Assembly: GCA_002701845.1 (NCBI GenBank)
Contig: NZXG01000031.1
Coordinates: 29,559 to 93,558, forward strand
Origin: Pseudomonadales bacterium
Lineage (GTDB): Bacteria > Pseudomonadota > Gammaproteobacteria > Pseudomonadales > Ketobacteraceae
Length of the DNA: 64,000 bases
Direction of reading: 5' to 3'
The translations under genes were made by a program, and so were the position numbers. The notes beneath the pieces were generated by a model. That model searched no databases and was not told the origin of the DNA. It worked only from the letters and a program-made list of their open reading frames with translations. Shown piece after piece: positions 53,131-61,462 of the stretch. How positions within the stretch are numbered: the stretch's first letter is position 1; every line of letters starts with the position of its first letter.

Positions 53131-54268
53131 GGGCTCCTAGAGACATTACGTATTGCAAGGTAACGGTGTCATTGATTTCATCAAACCCATCACCTTCCTG
53201 GGTCGTATACTGCAGACGGATGGCCGAAAAATGAGAGGGTGACCAAGCCAGCATTACATCGGCCTCCTCCAGACTCTGATCGTGAAAGTGATCCCCATGG
53301 GCTTGCTTCAGGTCCACTTCTCCATATCGCAATCCCGCCGACCACTGTGAGTGGAAGCGGTACACCGCTGAGGCATACCAGCCCTCATGGTCATCATCAT
53401 CGGTGGCATGTTCATTCAAATCGTGCACATGGAAGTATTCACCCGCCAGCATCAGCTGGCCCCTTCGCCCATTGCCCCGGGGTGCCCATTTCCACACGGC
53501 ATCTGCAATAAACATGTTGCCACCAGAGTAAGCGGCCTCATGGGAATGAGCGTGTTCGCCATGATCATGATCCTCTTCCATTTCATGATCAGCATCCTCG
53601 TCATCTGGCAGGACATCAAACCGGTGATCCAGCCAGGACAACCCCAGCTGCCAGCTGTTTGACGGGGAGAAGTCTCCACCCCAGCGTGAGTTAACCGTAT
53701 AAACGCCGATGTCCTCCTCCCCTTCGCCACCAGCCAGTTGACTACCGTTGAAGGCTTCCACCCCGACGCGCCAGTAAAATGGTGTTGGCAGCAGCACATT
53801 CAGACGAAGGCCGTCATCAAAATAGTGCGCGCCCAGCAATGCACGATACACCACCGGGCGGCCAGTAAAATGATCACTGTGGGTGTGATGGGAATTCAGA
53901 TAACCGATCTGTGAGAGAAACCGACCTGCACGAATATCCAGCCCCAGAGGTAAGGCGACAGTATTAATGTAGGCTTCCTCCAGCTCCAATTCGGTCTCGC
54001 CTTCATGACTTTCCAGCACGGCAGATAGACTTCCGATAAAGCGATCATCAATTGCATCCTGCATAGTCAGCTCGGTATGACCAAGACCAAATCCCTTTTC
54101 ATTCTCGAATAATGCCGTATTTTCGGATTTGTAAACACCATCCAGGATCAGGCTGAGGTTGGGGTTAAACGGGTTTGCTGATGCACAACAAACCCATCCG
54201 CAAAGTAGACTGGCGGAAAACCATTGCATATTACTGACCCGTTTTCGGCTCTCAATCTTCATGTGCAT
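53111..54268 (-). CDS. His-rich outer-membrane beta-barrel linked to zinc uptake
   Basis: A 385-residue predicted outer-membrane barrel. A signal peptide (MQWFSASLLCGWVCCASA) starts at Met14, so ATG 54229 may be the real start. The mature protein is beta-rich with aromatic strands (YWRVGVEAFNGSQLAG, QLGLSWLDHRFDVLP, TVTLQYVMSL at the end). Loops are acidic and His-rich: HSHHTHSDHF-like and HEMEEDHDHGEHAHSHEAA, which should bind metal. The family is that of zinc-regulated porin-like proteins found beside Zn-binding ABC proteins. It overlaps both neighbours by ~20 bp. Confidence 0.8.
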   Translation of the reverse strand: MHMKIESRKRVSNMQWFSASLLCGWVCCASANPFNPNLSLILDGVYKSENTALFENEKGFGLGHTELTMQDAIDDRFIGSLSAVLESHEGETELELEEAYINTVALPLGLDIRAGRFLSQIGYLNSHHTHSDHFTGRPVVYRALLGAHYFDDGLRLNVLLPTPFYWRVGVEAFNGSQLAGGEGEEDIGVYTVNSRWGGDFSPSNSWQLGLSWLDHRFDVLPDDEDADHEMEEDHDHGEHAHSHEAAYSGGNMFIADAVWKWAPRGNGRRGQLMLAGEYFHVHDLNEHATDDDDHEGWYASAVYRFHSQWSAGLRYGEVDLKQAHGDHFHDQSLEEADVMLAWSPSHFSAIRLQYTTQEGDGFDEINDTVTLQYVMSLGAHGAHEF

Positions 54269-55544
54269 GATGCTCAGCGAACCCTAACCAAACCAAGGTG
54301 GAGGCTGTGAAATCCAGATCCAGAGTGCTGATATTGGCTCCGGTTACGCCGTTAATCGCAGAGATACTTTGTCCACCAGTATGGAGAACATAAAGCCGAT
54401 CATCCTCAGGCGCTGCCGCCACAACAGGGGTTACATCATCGTCACCAACCGCCTGGGTTACCGCCACAGCAGAGGAAACTGCCCAGTCTGCCGCGACTTC
54501 GTATAAATAGAGATTGCCGTCGTTGCCAAGGATATAGAAATGGGTGCCCCCGGGATTGAAACCCTGAGTTACACGGGAAACCCCGTCCGGTAATATGAGT
54601 TCCTGATAGGGGTCAGCAGCATTGGCTGGATCCATAACAAAAAACTGGTTGCCCGCCACGCCGACAAATTTCGCTACATCATGGTGGGAATAAACCGAGC
54701 CAATACGGGTGTCATCCGCCATCGACGCCGGATTCCCCAGTTTGCTGGCTGGAAAGCCCGGCTGGGTTAAATCCACCACCAGCACACCGTCACTGCAACC
54801 AAAGGCAATATAGCTGTCGGTTGCTGCACTGCCGTGGAGCCGGGGGCAGGGTTCTTCATAACGCTGTTCAAAAGTAAACAGTCCGTCCGCATACTGATAG
54901 CGTTCGACCGCCGCGGGCAACGTGGTTTCTGTTATGGAAGGGTCGCGATAGGTGACAAACAACTCATTGCCGATCAGCTTGGCCACGCCATGCATGTTAT
55001 TGGTCAGCGTCAATTCCCCGTCCATCTGCCCTGCCGCGATTCCGCTATCCGATACCACCATCAGCGAAGACGGTAGGCCCGCCTGGGCATCATTGAATAT
55101 CACCGCATTATCATCGTGCACCGTGTAATGGGTGGGCCTGCTGCCGCTTAACGTAAAATTCAACAACGACGGCGCTTCAGCATATTCGTGCATGTGGTCA
55201 CCGTGATCCTCCATATAGAACCCACTGTCCAGAAATGACACCAACCCCTCCGTGCGCTGCAGTATAACGGCAAAACGTTGGCCCGGGCTGGCGTACATGC
55301 GGGGGGCTTCGCCCACCAGGGTATAGCTGTCTATTACCGCCCCGGAATCCAGCTCCAGTACTTTGATAGCAGCATTGTCCTGGTCGTAGAGCGCCAGCCT
55401 GCCAGCGGTTTCCACCTCGGTCTCGGTATGCTGCCGATCTTCGCTATCGTCGCCTGAAGAGGAGCCGCCGCCGCATCCTGTAACCAGCATGCCGCAAGCT
55501 GACGCCAACAGAGCGATTTTTCCCCAAATAGTGACTTTACTCAT
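54252..55544 (-). CDS. Lipoprotein beta-propeller, AztD-like zinc metallochaperone candidate
   Basis: A 430-residue lipoprotein (lipobox V-T-G-C). A Gly/Ser/Asp-rich linker follows, then a WD-like beta-propeller of repeated blades (LALYDQDNAAIKVLELDSGA, YIAFGCSDGVLVVDL, FFVMDP, LYLYEVAADW). Metal-ligand candidates are MEDHGDHMHEY and the C-terminal EHHAHED. AztD proteins are periplasmic propeller chaperones that hand zinc to AztC-type binding proteins, and an AztC/ZnuA-like gene lies two genes downstream. First gene of the zinc operon. I used the second ATG (55544), which gives a better signal peptide. Confidence 0.78.
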   Translation of the reverse strand: MSKVTIWGKIALLASACGMLVTGCGGGSSSGDDSEDRQHTETEVETAGRLALYDQDNAAIKVLELDSGAVIDSYTLVGEAPRMYASPGQRFAVILQRTEGLVSFLDSGFYMEDHGDHMHEYAEAPSLLNFTLSGSRPTHYTVHDDNAVIFNDAQAGLPSSLMVVSDSGIAAGQMDGELTLTNNMHGVAKLIGNELFVTYRDPSITETTLPAAVERYQYADGLFTFEQRYEEPCPRLHGSAATDSYIAFGCSDGVLVVDLTQPGFPASKLGNPASMADDTRIGSVYSHHDVAKFVGVAGNQFFVMDPANAADPYQELILPDGVSRVTQGFNPGGTHFYILGNDGNLYLYEVAADWAVSSAVAVTQAVGDDDVTPVVAAAPEDDRLYVLHTGGQSISAINGVTGANISTLDLDFTASTLVWLGFAEHHAHED

Positions 55545-55620
55545 AGTTGGTCTCATAAATTGCTAAATGTATGAAGATTTAACGTGCATCCCGCCGCAAC
55601 AGACTGCAGCCTCGCCAAAT

Positions 55621-55637
55621 ATGATATATCGTATCAT
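55621..55637. promoter_or_regulatory. Zur/Fur-like palindrome upstream of the zinc operon
   Basis: ATGATA-TATCG-TATCAT is a perfect 6+6 palindrome with a 5-base centre, 77 bp upstream of the zinc operon start and within the divergent promoter region. The AT-rich dyad resembles Zur operators of gammaproteobacteria (TGTTATA-TATAACA type), though it is not exact. The genes it faces bind zinc, so zinc-dependent repression is a reasonable inference. Confidence 0.5.
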
Positions 55638-55832
55638 TAATGGGAGTAAAGCCCTTGTCCCAACACTCAAAGATCTCATGTTTATCGGTACGTTATACAA
55701 TGAGCCAAACCACGAGACCGTTCACTTGGGAAACCCACCCAATATCGTCGCCCTCATTTCCGACGACGCTTCGGTGCCAAGAGGCAAGCCTGCTAGGCTT
55801 AAAGGATCCCCTTAGCGACACTGAGCAACACC

Positions 55833-57638
55833 ATGCGGGTTCTATCTGTCTTTCTGCTGCTGATATTGCTGGCCATCAGTGCCCGGCCCGCCCTGGCGGC
55901 GGGTGAGCCCGCCGTAGCCCCATCGGTGGAGCCGGTGGAACTGGATTTGAATACACACCTTGAATACCTGGAAGACCCGCAGCATGTACTGAACCTTGAT
56001 GATGTCCGCCAAACCGGTCACCAATGGACGGTCAACGGTAGCTCCGCCTTCAACAGGGGATTCAACGATTCCTCCTGGTGGTTGCGCCTACGACTGACCA
56101 ATCCCAGCGCCAACCCGCAGCTCCGGCTGCTGGAGATCGGCTATGCGGTACTGGATCACATCCAGATCTACGTACTGGAAGATGACAAGCTGCTGCAACA
56201 GTGGTCGTTAGGGGACAAGCAGCCTTACTCCCAGCGGCCAGTGGACCATCGTTATTTCCTGGTACCGATGACCTGGGAACCTGATCAGACCCTGGACATT
56301 TATCTGCACATCAGCACCAGTGGAGCGGTTAAGGCACCTCTGGTGCTGTGGAGTTACCAGCGTTTTCACAGCGTGGACTTCGTCAACACCCTGGTCCAGG
56401 GTTTTTATTATGGTGGCATGACCTCCATTGCCCTCTATAACCTGCTGATCTTTTTTGTGTTGCGGGATCGCAATTATCTCTTTTATGTGGCCTTTATCAT
56501 CTCCACGGTGATGACATTGGCGTCTCAATCCGGACTGGCATTCCGGTTTCTGTGGCCCGAAGCCACTGTCTGGAATGATCTGGCGATCATATTTTTTACC
56601 TCTTCCACCGCAGCCTTCGCGGTGGTGTTTTCACTGCGCTTCCTGCGTATCGACAGTCTCTCGCGCAATCTTGCTATCGCGATGCGGATTGCTCTGACTC
56701 TGAGTGTTGCACTCATCGTAGCTTCGTTCACCATTCCCTATCACTGGGCGGCGATGATTGTGCTGGTGAATGTGTTGATCACTATTGTGGTGGTATTGGT
56801 GGCGGGGGTTTTCGCCCTGCGCTCACAGGTACCGTCCGCCCGCATATTCATGTTGGCCTGGACGATTCTGCTGTTGGGCGCCATGGTGGTGGTTCTGTCT
56901 CACCTGGGAGTATTGCCGGTAAACGTGCTTACCGAATATTCCACTCATCTGGGCTCCATGCTGGAAGCAGTACTGCTGTCGCTGGCACTGGCGCAGCGTA
57001 TAAACGCTGAGCGCCGCCTGCGGTTCCAGGCACAGGCGGACGCACTCCAGGCCTCACAGCGGGCCAATGCGGAATTGGAGCAACGGGTACAATTACGGAC
57101 CGCGGAACTGGAGCAACTGAATATTCGACTGCAGCAGTTATCGGAAACCGATCCCCTGACCGGGTTGGCCAACCGCCGCTTTCTGGAACACCGCTTGCGG
57201 CAGGAATGGGCCCGCTGCAGCCGTCAGCAACGGCCACTTGCCATCGTGCTGCTGGACGTGGATTTTTTCAAACAGGTGAATGATCGCTTTGGCCACCCCG
57301 CCGGAGACGCCTGCCTGCAGCAGGTGGCTGGTACCGTCCGGGGAGGGCTGCGCTGGCCGGCAGACGTTGCGGCCCGTTACGGTGGCGAGGAATTTTGCCT
57401 GCTATTGCCGGAAACCGACAGTGCTGGAGCGATGGCGGTGGCGGAGCGGGTCCGGAAACAGGTTGCCTCGGCATCTCTACAGACAGGGGGAAAGGAATTC
57501 TCGGTGACCATCAGCGTGGGAATCTACGCCGGCTTGCCGGAGGCAAATGCCACGCCCGAGGATTTTATCCGGTTGGCCGACGCGGCTCTGTACCAATCCA
57601 AACAGTCGGGCCGCAATCAGGTCACTGTTGCAGGCTGA
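55833..57638 (+). CDS. 7TM-DISM diguanylate cyclase (GGDEF)
   Basis: A 601-residue sensor enzyme that makes cyclic di-GMP. A signal peptide (about 1-22) is followed by a periplasmic 7TMR-DISMED2 domain (SSWWLRLRLTN, LLEIGYAVLDHIQIYVLEDD), seven TM segments (about 185-385), a coiled coil (ELEQRVQLRTAELEQLNIRL) and a GGDEF domain starting at DPLTGLANRRFLEHRL. The active-site motif is RYGGEEF, so it should be active. The inhibitory I-site (RxxD just before) appears absent: RWPAD has one residue too many. The 3' end overlaps the convergent pseudogene by 17 bp. Confidence 0.92.
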   Translation: MRVLSVFLLLILLAISARPALAAGEPAVAPSVEPVELDLNTHLEYLEDPQHVLNLDDVRQTGHQWTVNGSSAFNRGFNDSSWWLRLRLTNPSANPQLRLLEIGYAVLDHIQIYVLEDDKLLQQWSLGDKQPYSQRPVDHRYFLVPMTWEPDQTLDIYLHISTSGAVKAPLVLWSYQRFHSVDFVNTLVQGFYYGGMTSIALYNLLIFFVLRDRNYLFYVAFIISTVMTLASQSGLAFRFLWPEATVWNDLAIIFFTSSTAAFAVVFSLRFLRIDSLSRNLAIAMRIALTLSVALIVASFTIPYHWAAMIVLVNVLITIVVVLVAGVFALRSQVPSARIFMLAWTILLLGAMVVVLSHLGVLPVNVLTEYSTHLGSMLEAVLLSLALAQRINAERRLRFQAQADALQASQRANAELEQRVQLRTAELEQLNIRLQQLSETDPLTGLANRRFLEHRLRQEWARCSRQQRPLAIVLLDVDFFKQVNDRFGHPAGDACLQQVAGTVRGGLRWPADVAARYGGEEFCLLLPETDSAGAMAVAERVRKQVASASLQTGGKEFSVTISVGIYAGLPEANATPEDFIRLADAALYQSKQSGRNQVTVAG

Positions 57639-58113
57639 AGCCGGCCTGGGCCCGCTGGTTCAGCCTACGGGAGCCAACACCCGCCAGGGGCAGAGCAAGC
57701 GCTGAAGGCAGGCAGGACAACAGCCCCAAAAATTTTAACCGGATACTGGTGTGGCGGCGTTGGGCAATACGCCAGCCATCGGCGCCAAGCACCAGCTTGT
57801 CATCGTAAAATCCAACGGCGTGAGCGCCGCCACGACCGCCGGGACCCAGTACCACCGCATCCACATAGCTGCGGGCACTGGCCCGATCGCCATCCAAGTT
57901 GACTACGATATTACTAAGCCGGTGCAGCGAGGGGCCGCTGTGAGCCCTGATCATATAGCGGGTGGCCGCCTCCAGGTTGTTTCAACTTCCGAGTACACCG
58001 TAGTCCAAGAGACAGTTTTCTGTGAAACAAGCACGAAACAGCGCCCAATCCCGGCTATCAATCGCAGTGGCGTATTGAATCAGCAACCCATGAATCTGCG
58101 TTTCATCACTCAC
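57622..58113 (-). pseudogene. SnoaL-like (NTF2-fold) gene broken by an in-frame stop
   Basis: Read from GTG 58113, the frame gives VSDETQIHGLLIQYATAID, then SRDWALFRACFTENC, LLDYGVLGS and then TGA (57984-57982), after which the same frame continues NNLEAATRYMIRAHSGPSLH and so on to a normal stop at 57622. The product looks like a SnoaL_4/NTF2-like enzyme of ~163 residues. The stop falls at a place where Trp would fit (TGG to TGA). The start abuts the end of the SDR gene directly. Either a real inactivation or a sequencing error. A downstream ATG at 57954 could still yield a fragment. Confidence 0.8.
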
Positions 58114-58931
58114 TTATTTGCCGCCCCCCATTACTTTTTCATTGGCCTTCGCTATCAGGGAGACAATGGTATTGCGGGAAAACGGAAACAGAAATTTCAG
58201 TCCCCAGCGCATTTTGCGGTTGGCCAGCCGGGTGGGCCCCTTGCTGAGATGGACCAGGCAATCTGCCACCACATACTCCGGCGTTTCCGTACCCTTCACC
58301 GCTTCATCCGGCGTTTTTGCCAATCCAGTTTATGCCGCAGTCGGCGCAATGCCGGAGTATCGGTTTCTCCAAGAATAAGCCCCAGCACGTCTACACCTTT
58401 CGGCTTCAATTCACACCAGAGGGCCTCGGCGAAGACCATATCGAACGCCTTGGAGGCACCGTACACCACCATATTTCCAGCACCGGCGAAACCCGCTCCG
58501 GATCCCAGTATCACTATACCACCCCGACCTCTATTCACCATGGCCGGCGCAAGGTGATGGCACAATTGAAGCGGCAGATAACAATTCCGTTGCAACATGG
58601 CTTCAGCCACTGCCAGCGGCGCCTCAAGAAAGGGGCTATAGTTGGCGTCTGCGCCGGCACAGTAAACCAGAAAACCGACTTTAATATCCGCTATGGCAGA
58701 GACCACCTGTTGTGCCGCGTCCATATTCGCAAGATCAATGGCCAATATGCGGGTCTGCACCCCATAGCGTTGTTGTACTTCTGCACTGAGCTCCCGCAGC
58801 AGGTTTTCCCGTCGCGCCAGCATGGCTACATTGAGTCCGCGCTGCGCCAGGGCCTCCACAAAAGCCCGACCCACTCCGTCCGATGCGCCCGCCACCAGAG
58901 CCCAGAGTCCGTAGCGTTGGGCGAAGGCCAT
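58114..58931 (-). pseudogene. Short-chain dehydrogenase (SDR) gene with a one-base frameshift
   Basis: The first 200 codons encode an SDR: ALVAGASDGVGRAFVEALAQ (a TGxxxGxG-type NAD(P) motif), VYCAGAD in place of NNAG, VILGSGAGFAGAGNMVVYGA with the catalytic Tyr, and ASKAFDM with the Lys. Near 58314-58318 (five T on the plus strand, AAAAA on the coding strand) the frame ends with LDWQKRRMKR, while the -1 frame continues KTPDEAVKGTETPEYVVADC to a natural end at 58114 (MGGGK). One missing A in a run of six explains this. Programmed slippage on the A-run cannot be excluded. GGGGAG precedes ATG 58931. Confidence 0.85.
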
Positions 58932-59256
58932 TAGTTCAACTCCCCAGCGCTGTAAATATACAATAAAGTATCATACTTTTCGCCTTATAACTCCTTGATT
59001 TTATTAGAGTGGAAAATTCATCAATATTGGAAAGTATCATACTTTCCAATCCACCCAATCAAAAAACACAGAATTATCAAACAATAAAGTATCATACTAT
59101 TGGCAACAACATCTAAATAATGGTTGCCAAAAAGCCGCTAAATACGCCATTTAAGAACTTATAACGCTGCTTATACAAGGCACTTGCTGTTTATTGCTTA
59201 CTGTGCATTTGGCATCCAGTACAAGCCTGTGTGTTATCGTTTAAAGACTTTTAAGT
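58932..59256. other. AT-rich intergenic region with triple palindrome
   Basis: About 325 bases between the SDR gene start and the end of the HAD gene. It is clearly AT-rich. Besides the three palindromes (58965-59098) I see no gene or RNA. It must hold the SDR promoter; TATATT near 58955-58960 (minus strand) is a possible -10. Confidence 0.6.
58965..59098. promoter_or_regulatory. Three copies of an AAGTATCATACTT-type palindrome (operator array)
   Basis: Copy 1, AAAGTAT-C-ATACTTT at 58965-58979; copy 2, a perfect 25-bp dyad (12+1+12) centred on C59038 at 59026-59050; copy 3, core AGTAT-C-ATACT at 59088-59098. Copies 1 and 3 also share the upstream ACAATAA. Centres are 66 and 55 bp apart, and all lie within 170 bp upstream of the SDR start. 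This is the layout of a multi-site operator for a dimeric repressor or activator, which is not encoded in the window. Confidence 0.8.
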
Positions 59257-59820
59257 TTAATTTTCTAGGGATGCCCAACGTTCAATTTTAGGCATAATCC
59301 GGAGGAGTTCATCATCACTTCTTGCCTTCTTCAGCTCAGTAGCGAGAAACGGTTCAACAACGATCCTTTGCCCCTTCTGCACAACAACATCGCTGTCGTC
59401 CAAAATGCGAATATGTTCAAGAGGGTAGCTCAGACTACTTGTTATTTGAGCAAGGTCTTTCAACAAAACTCCATTCGTTTCCTTGCAATATGATACATCC
59501 CAAATAAATCGAGCATTGCCAATCGCCCAGGGAAAAACAGCCGTCAGAGCAGCGCTAAGATATTTAGCTGTGCCTGTTGAGTAAATGCCGATACCGAAAT
59601 TGCTTTTATTCCGGTCCAAAAAATTTGTGAATTCGGCTAAGTGTGGCCGAGGTACGATTACAGCTTTTGGCTCATCCGGAAATCTTCTCGCGTTAGGGAA
59701 TTCCTTTTTAAGGAGTTTTTGGTAAATGACCAACTCATCCCCATTCACCCCATCGAATAGCACTGTATGAATTAGGGTATGGTCGATATCTAGGACTAGT
59801 AATTTTCGGTGCTTGCTCAT
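59257..59820 (-). CDS. FCP1/NIF-like HAD phosphatase
   Basis: A 187-residue HAD-superfamily protein of the NLI-interacting-factor/FCP1 type. The catalytic motif is VLDIDHTLIHT (Asp11, Asp13), followed by RPHLAEFTNFLDR, the strand IGIYSTGTAKYLSAAL and the late acidic ILDDSDVVVQKGQRI (Asp pair). These phosphatases act on protein or nucleotide targets; the bacterial members are poorly known. It follows the helicase gene by 41 bp and is probably co-transcribed. The gene is far more AT-rich than the surrounding genome. Confidence 0.8.
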   Translation of the reverse strand: MSKHRKLLVLDIDHTLIHTVLFDGVNGDELVIYQKLLKKEFPNARRFPDEPKAVIVPRPHLAEFTNFLDRNKSNFGIGIYSTGTAKYLSAALTAVFPWAIGNARFIWDVSYCKETNGVLLKDLAQITSSLSYPLEHIRILDDSDVVVQKGQRIVVEPFLATELKKARSDDELLRIMPKIERWASLEN

Positions 59821-59861
59821 ATTTTATTGAATCGTTGGGTAGATACTAATCTTAGGTTAAG

Positions 59862-61262
59862 TTAGATCAACCTGTCCTGAGTAAACCCTGTAACCCCAGA
59901 ATCAATAATTTCATATCCCAGTGCTTCATAACCTTTTTGCCGACGTTGAAACATCCGCTGAAGCATCGGCAGAGCTGTATCGACGTAATCGTAAATAAAT
60001 ACTTTTTCTTTACCTTCCGTTTCGCGGTGAATACGACCAGCGTATTGTGCCAGTGTCCCTTTCCAGGAGATTGGAAGTGCCAGAAACAAGGTATCCAGCT
60101 TGGGTAAATCAAATCCTTCACCGATATATTTTCCCGTCGCAATGAGCACCTCAGATTGATCCAAAGACTGCATGGCTGCTTTTCGCTCTTTTGCCTTCAT
60201 GCCACCACGTAGGATGCTGACACTCACTCCCTTTTCAGCAAGAAGGTCGCTCAATAAGACAGCATGTTCTCGTCTTTCAGTAAGTAAAATCGGGTTTCGC
60301 CCTTCTTTCACCATCAATTCAATATCATCAATTATTTTCTGATTACGCTCTTCGTTTTGCATCAACCAGCGGTAGACTTCTGCTATATGAGGTCTAGATT
60401 CCGTGTTCGATAATTCACCGGGTGGCAGATTTGAAATCATGGTCGTAACAACGCACTGTTCGAATCGACTTTCTTTTGGTTGTACAACGGTGTGGCGTAT
60501 GGGCCCGGCATGCATAAATATGATTGGCTGGTGGCCATCCTGTCTTTGGGGCGTTGCAGTTACGCCAACAACGAATTTTGAGTGGATTTCATTGAGTAAT
60601 CGTTCGTAATTTGGTGCTGATATATGATGGCACTCATCGATAATGATTTGTCCATACTCAAACACAATAGGATCAATCGTATTGTCGGCGCGATTAATTA
60701 AACTTTGATACGTTGCGACATCAATCTTTTTTCCTGGCTTTCTTTTTCCACCACCAATAACGCCAATTTCAGCGTCACCCAAAAACATCAACAGACGTTC
60801 TTGCCATTGATCGAGTAGTTGTCGGCTGTGAACTAGAATCAGTGTGTTTACTTTTCGCTTATAAATTAAGCCAATCGCGGTCACTGTTTTCCCAAAAGCA
60901 GTGGGGGCATGCAGCACTCCTGCATCATGTTGGCTAAGGGCTTTTACTGCCGCTTTTTGATCCGTTCTCAACTCTCCTTTAAAACTAATTCCTTTTAGTT
61001 TGGCGCCGGTCTGCCGTTTATCATCAATGTTTAGTTGAATATTTTGCTGATTAAGCAAATTCACCACATCATCAAAACATCCTCGCGGCAGTGAAAGGTA
61101 GCCCTGCTCGATATTCGCTAAACATATAAAGCGAGGAATACCATTTGTTGAGAAACGCAACGCCTGAGTTTTAAAGAAAACGGGGTTGGAGAAACTGGCT
61201 AGCCATTTTAATCTGGCTATTAATGCTTGTGGTGCATATTCCGGCCCAATTTGATCACCCAT
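59862..61262 (-). CDS. DEAD/DEAH helicase, 5'-truncated by IS21; TOTE-type helicase part
   Basis: The remaining 466 residues hold a SF2 helicase. Walker A is APTAFGKT (Lys125), DECH is Asp209-Glu210-Cys211-His212, motif III is GVTATPQR, and motifs V/VI are IATGKYIGEGFDLP and QYAGRIHRETEGK. A segment before Walker A (IARLKWLASFSNPVFF, LSLPRGCFDDVVNLL) and the IGGGKRKPG motif match TOTE conflict proteins, which usually carry an N-terminal archaeo-eukaryotic primase domain. That part is missing: the first 10 residues (MGDQIGPEYA) are read from the IS21 left end, and native sequence begins at PQALIARLKW. AT-rich, so probably acquired. The remnant may still be translated. Confidence 0.8.
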   Translation of the reverse strand: MGDQIGPEYAPQALIARLKWLASFSNPVFFKTQALRFSTNGIPRFICLANIEQGYLSLPRGCFDDVVNLLNQQNIQLNIDDKRQTGAKLKGISFKGELRTDQKAAVKALSQHDAGVLHAPTAFGKTVTAIGLIYKRKVNTLILVHSRQLLDQWQERLLMFLGDAEIGVIGGGKRKPGKKIDVATYQSLINRADNTIDPIVFEYGQIIIDECHHISAPNYERLLNEIHSKFVVGVTATPQRQDGHQPIIFMHAGPIRHTVVQPKESRFEQCVVTTMISNLPPGELSNTESRPHIAEVYRWLMQNEERNQKIIDDIELMVKEGRNPILLTERREHAVLLSDLLAEKGVSVSILRGGMKAKERKAAMQSLDQSEVLIATGKYIGEGFDLPKLDTLFLALPISWKGTLAQYAGRIHRETEGKEKVFIYDYVDTALPMLQRMFQRRQKGYEALGYEIIDSGVTGFTQDRLI

Positions 61263-61377
61263 TCTGGTTTTACTTGATCACCCGTTCTGAACTTACTTGA
61301 TCGGCCATTCTGGTTTTTTTTGATCACTTTTTCTGGATTTCCAGAATCGGTGATCAACTTCCAGAATGAGTGATCAA
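61251..61377. repeat. Array of six 17-bp transposase sites in the IS21 left end
   Basis: Four direct copies (61251-61267, 61274-61290, 61297-61313, 61320-61336) and two inverted copies (61341-61357, 61361-61377) follow TTGATCAnnnATTCTGG with one to five mismatches. Direct copies are spaced 23 bp apart, about two helical turns, which suits cooperative binding by IstA. More copies than the two or three usual in IS21 ends. Confidence 0.85.
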
Positions 61378-61462
61378 GCATTTCCAGAATCCTCTGTAAT
61401 GCATTGATATCTATTCCAATTCGGCTAGTCTTCCTGGCTTTTTGCCGGGAGCGACAAGGCCG

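Noticed and set aside
55567..55815. 82-residue plus-strand frame in the zinc operon/cyclase divergent region
   Set aside because: It overlaps the Zur-like palindrome and promoter region and has no ribosome site or recognisable motif.
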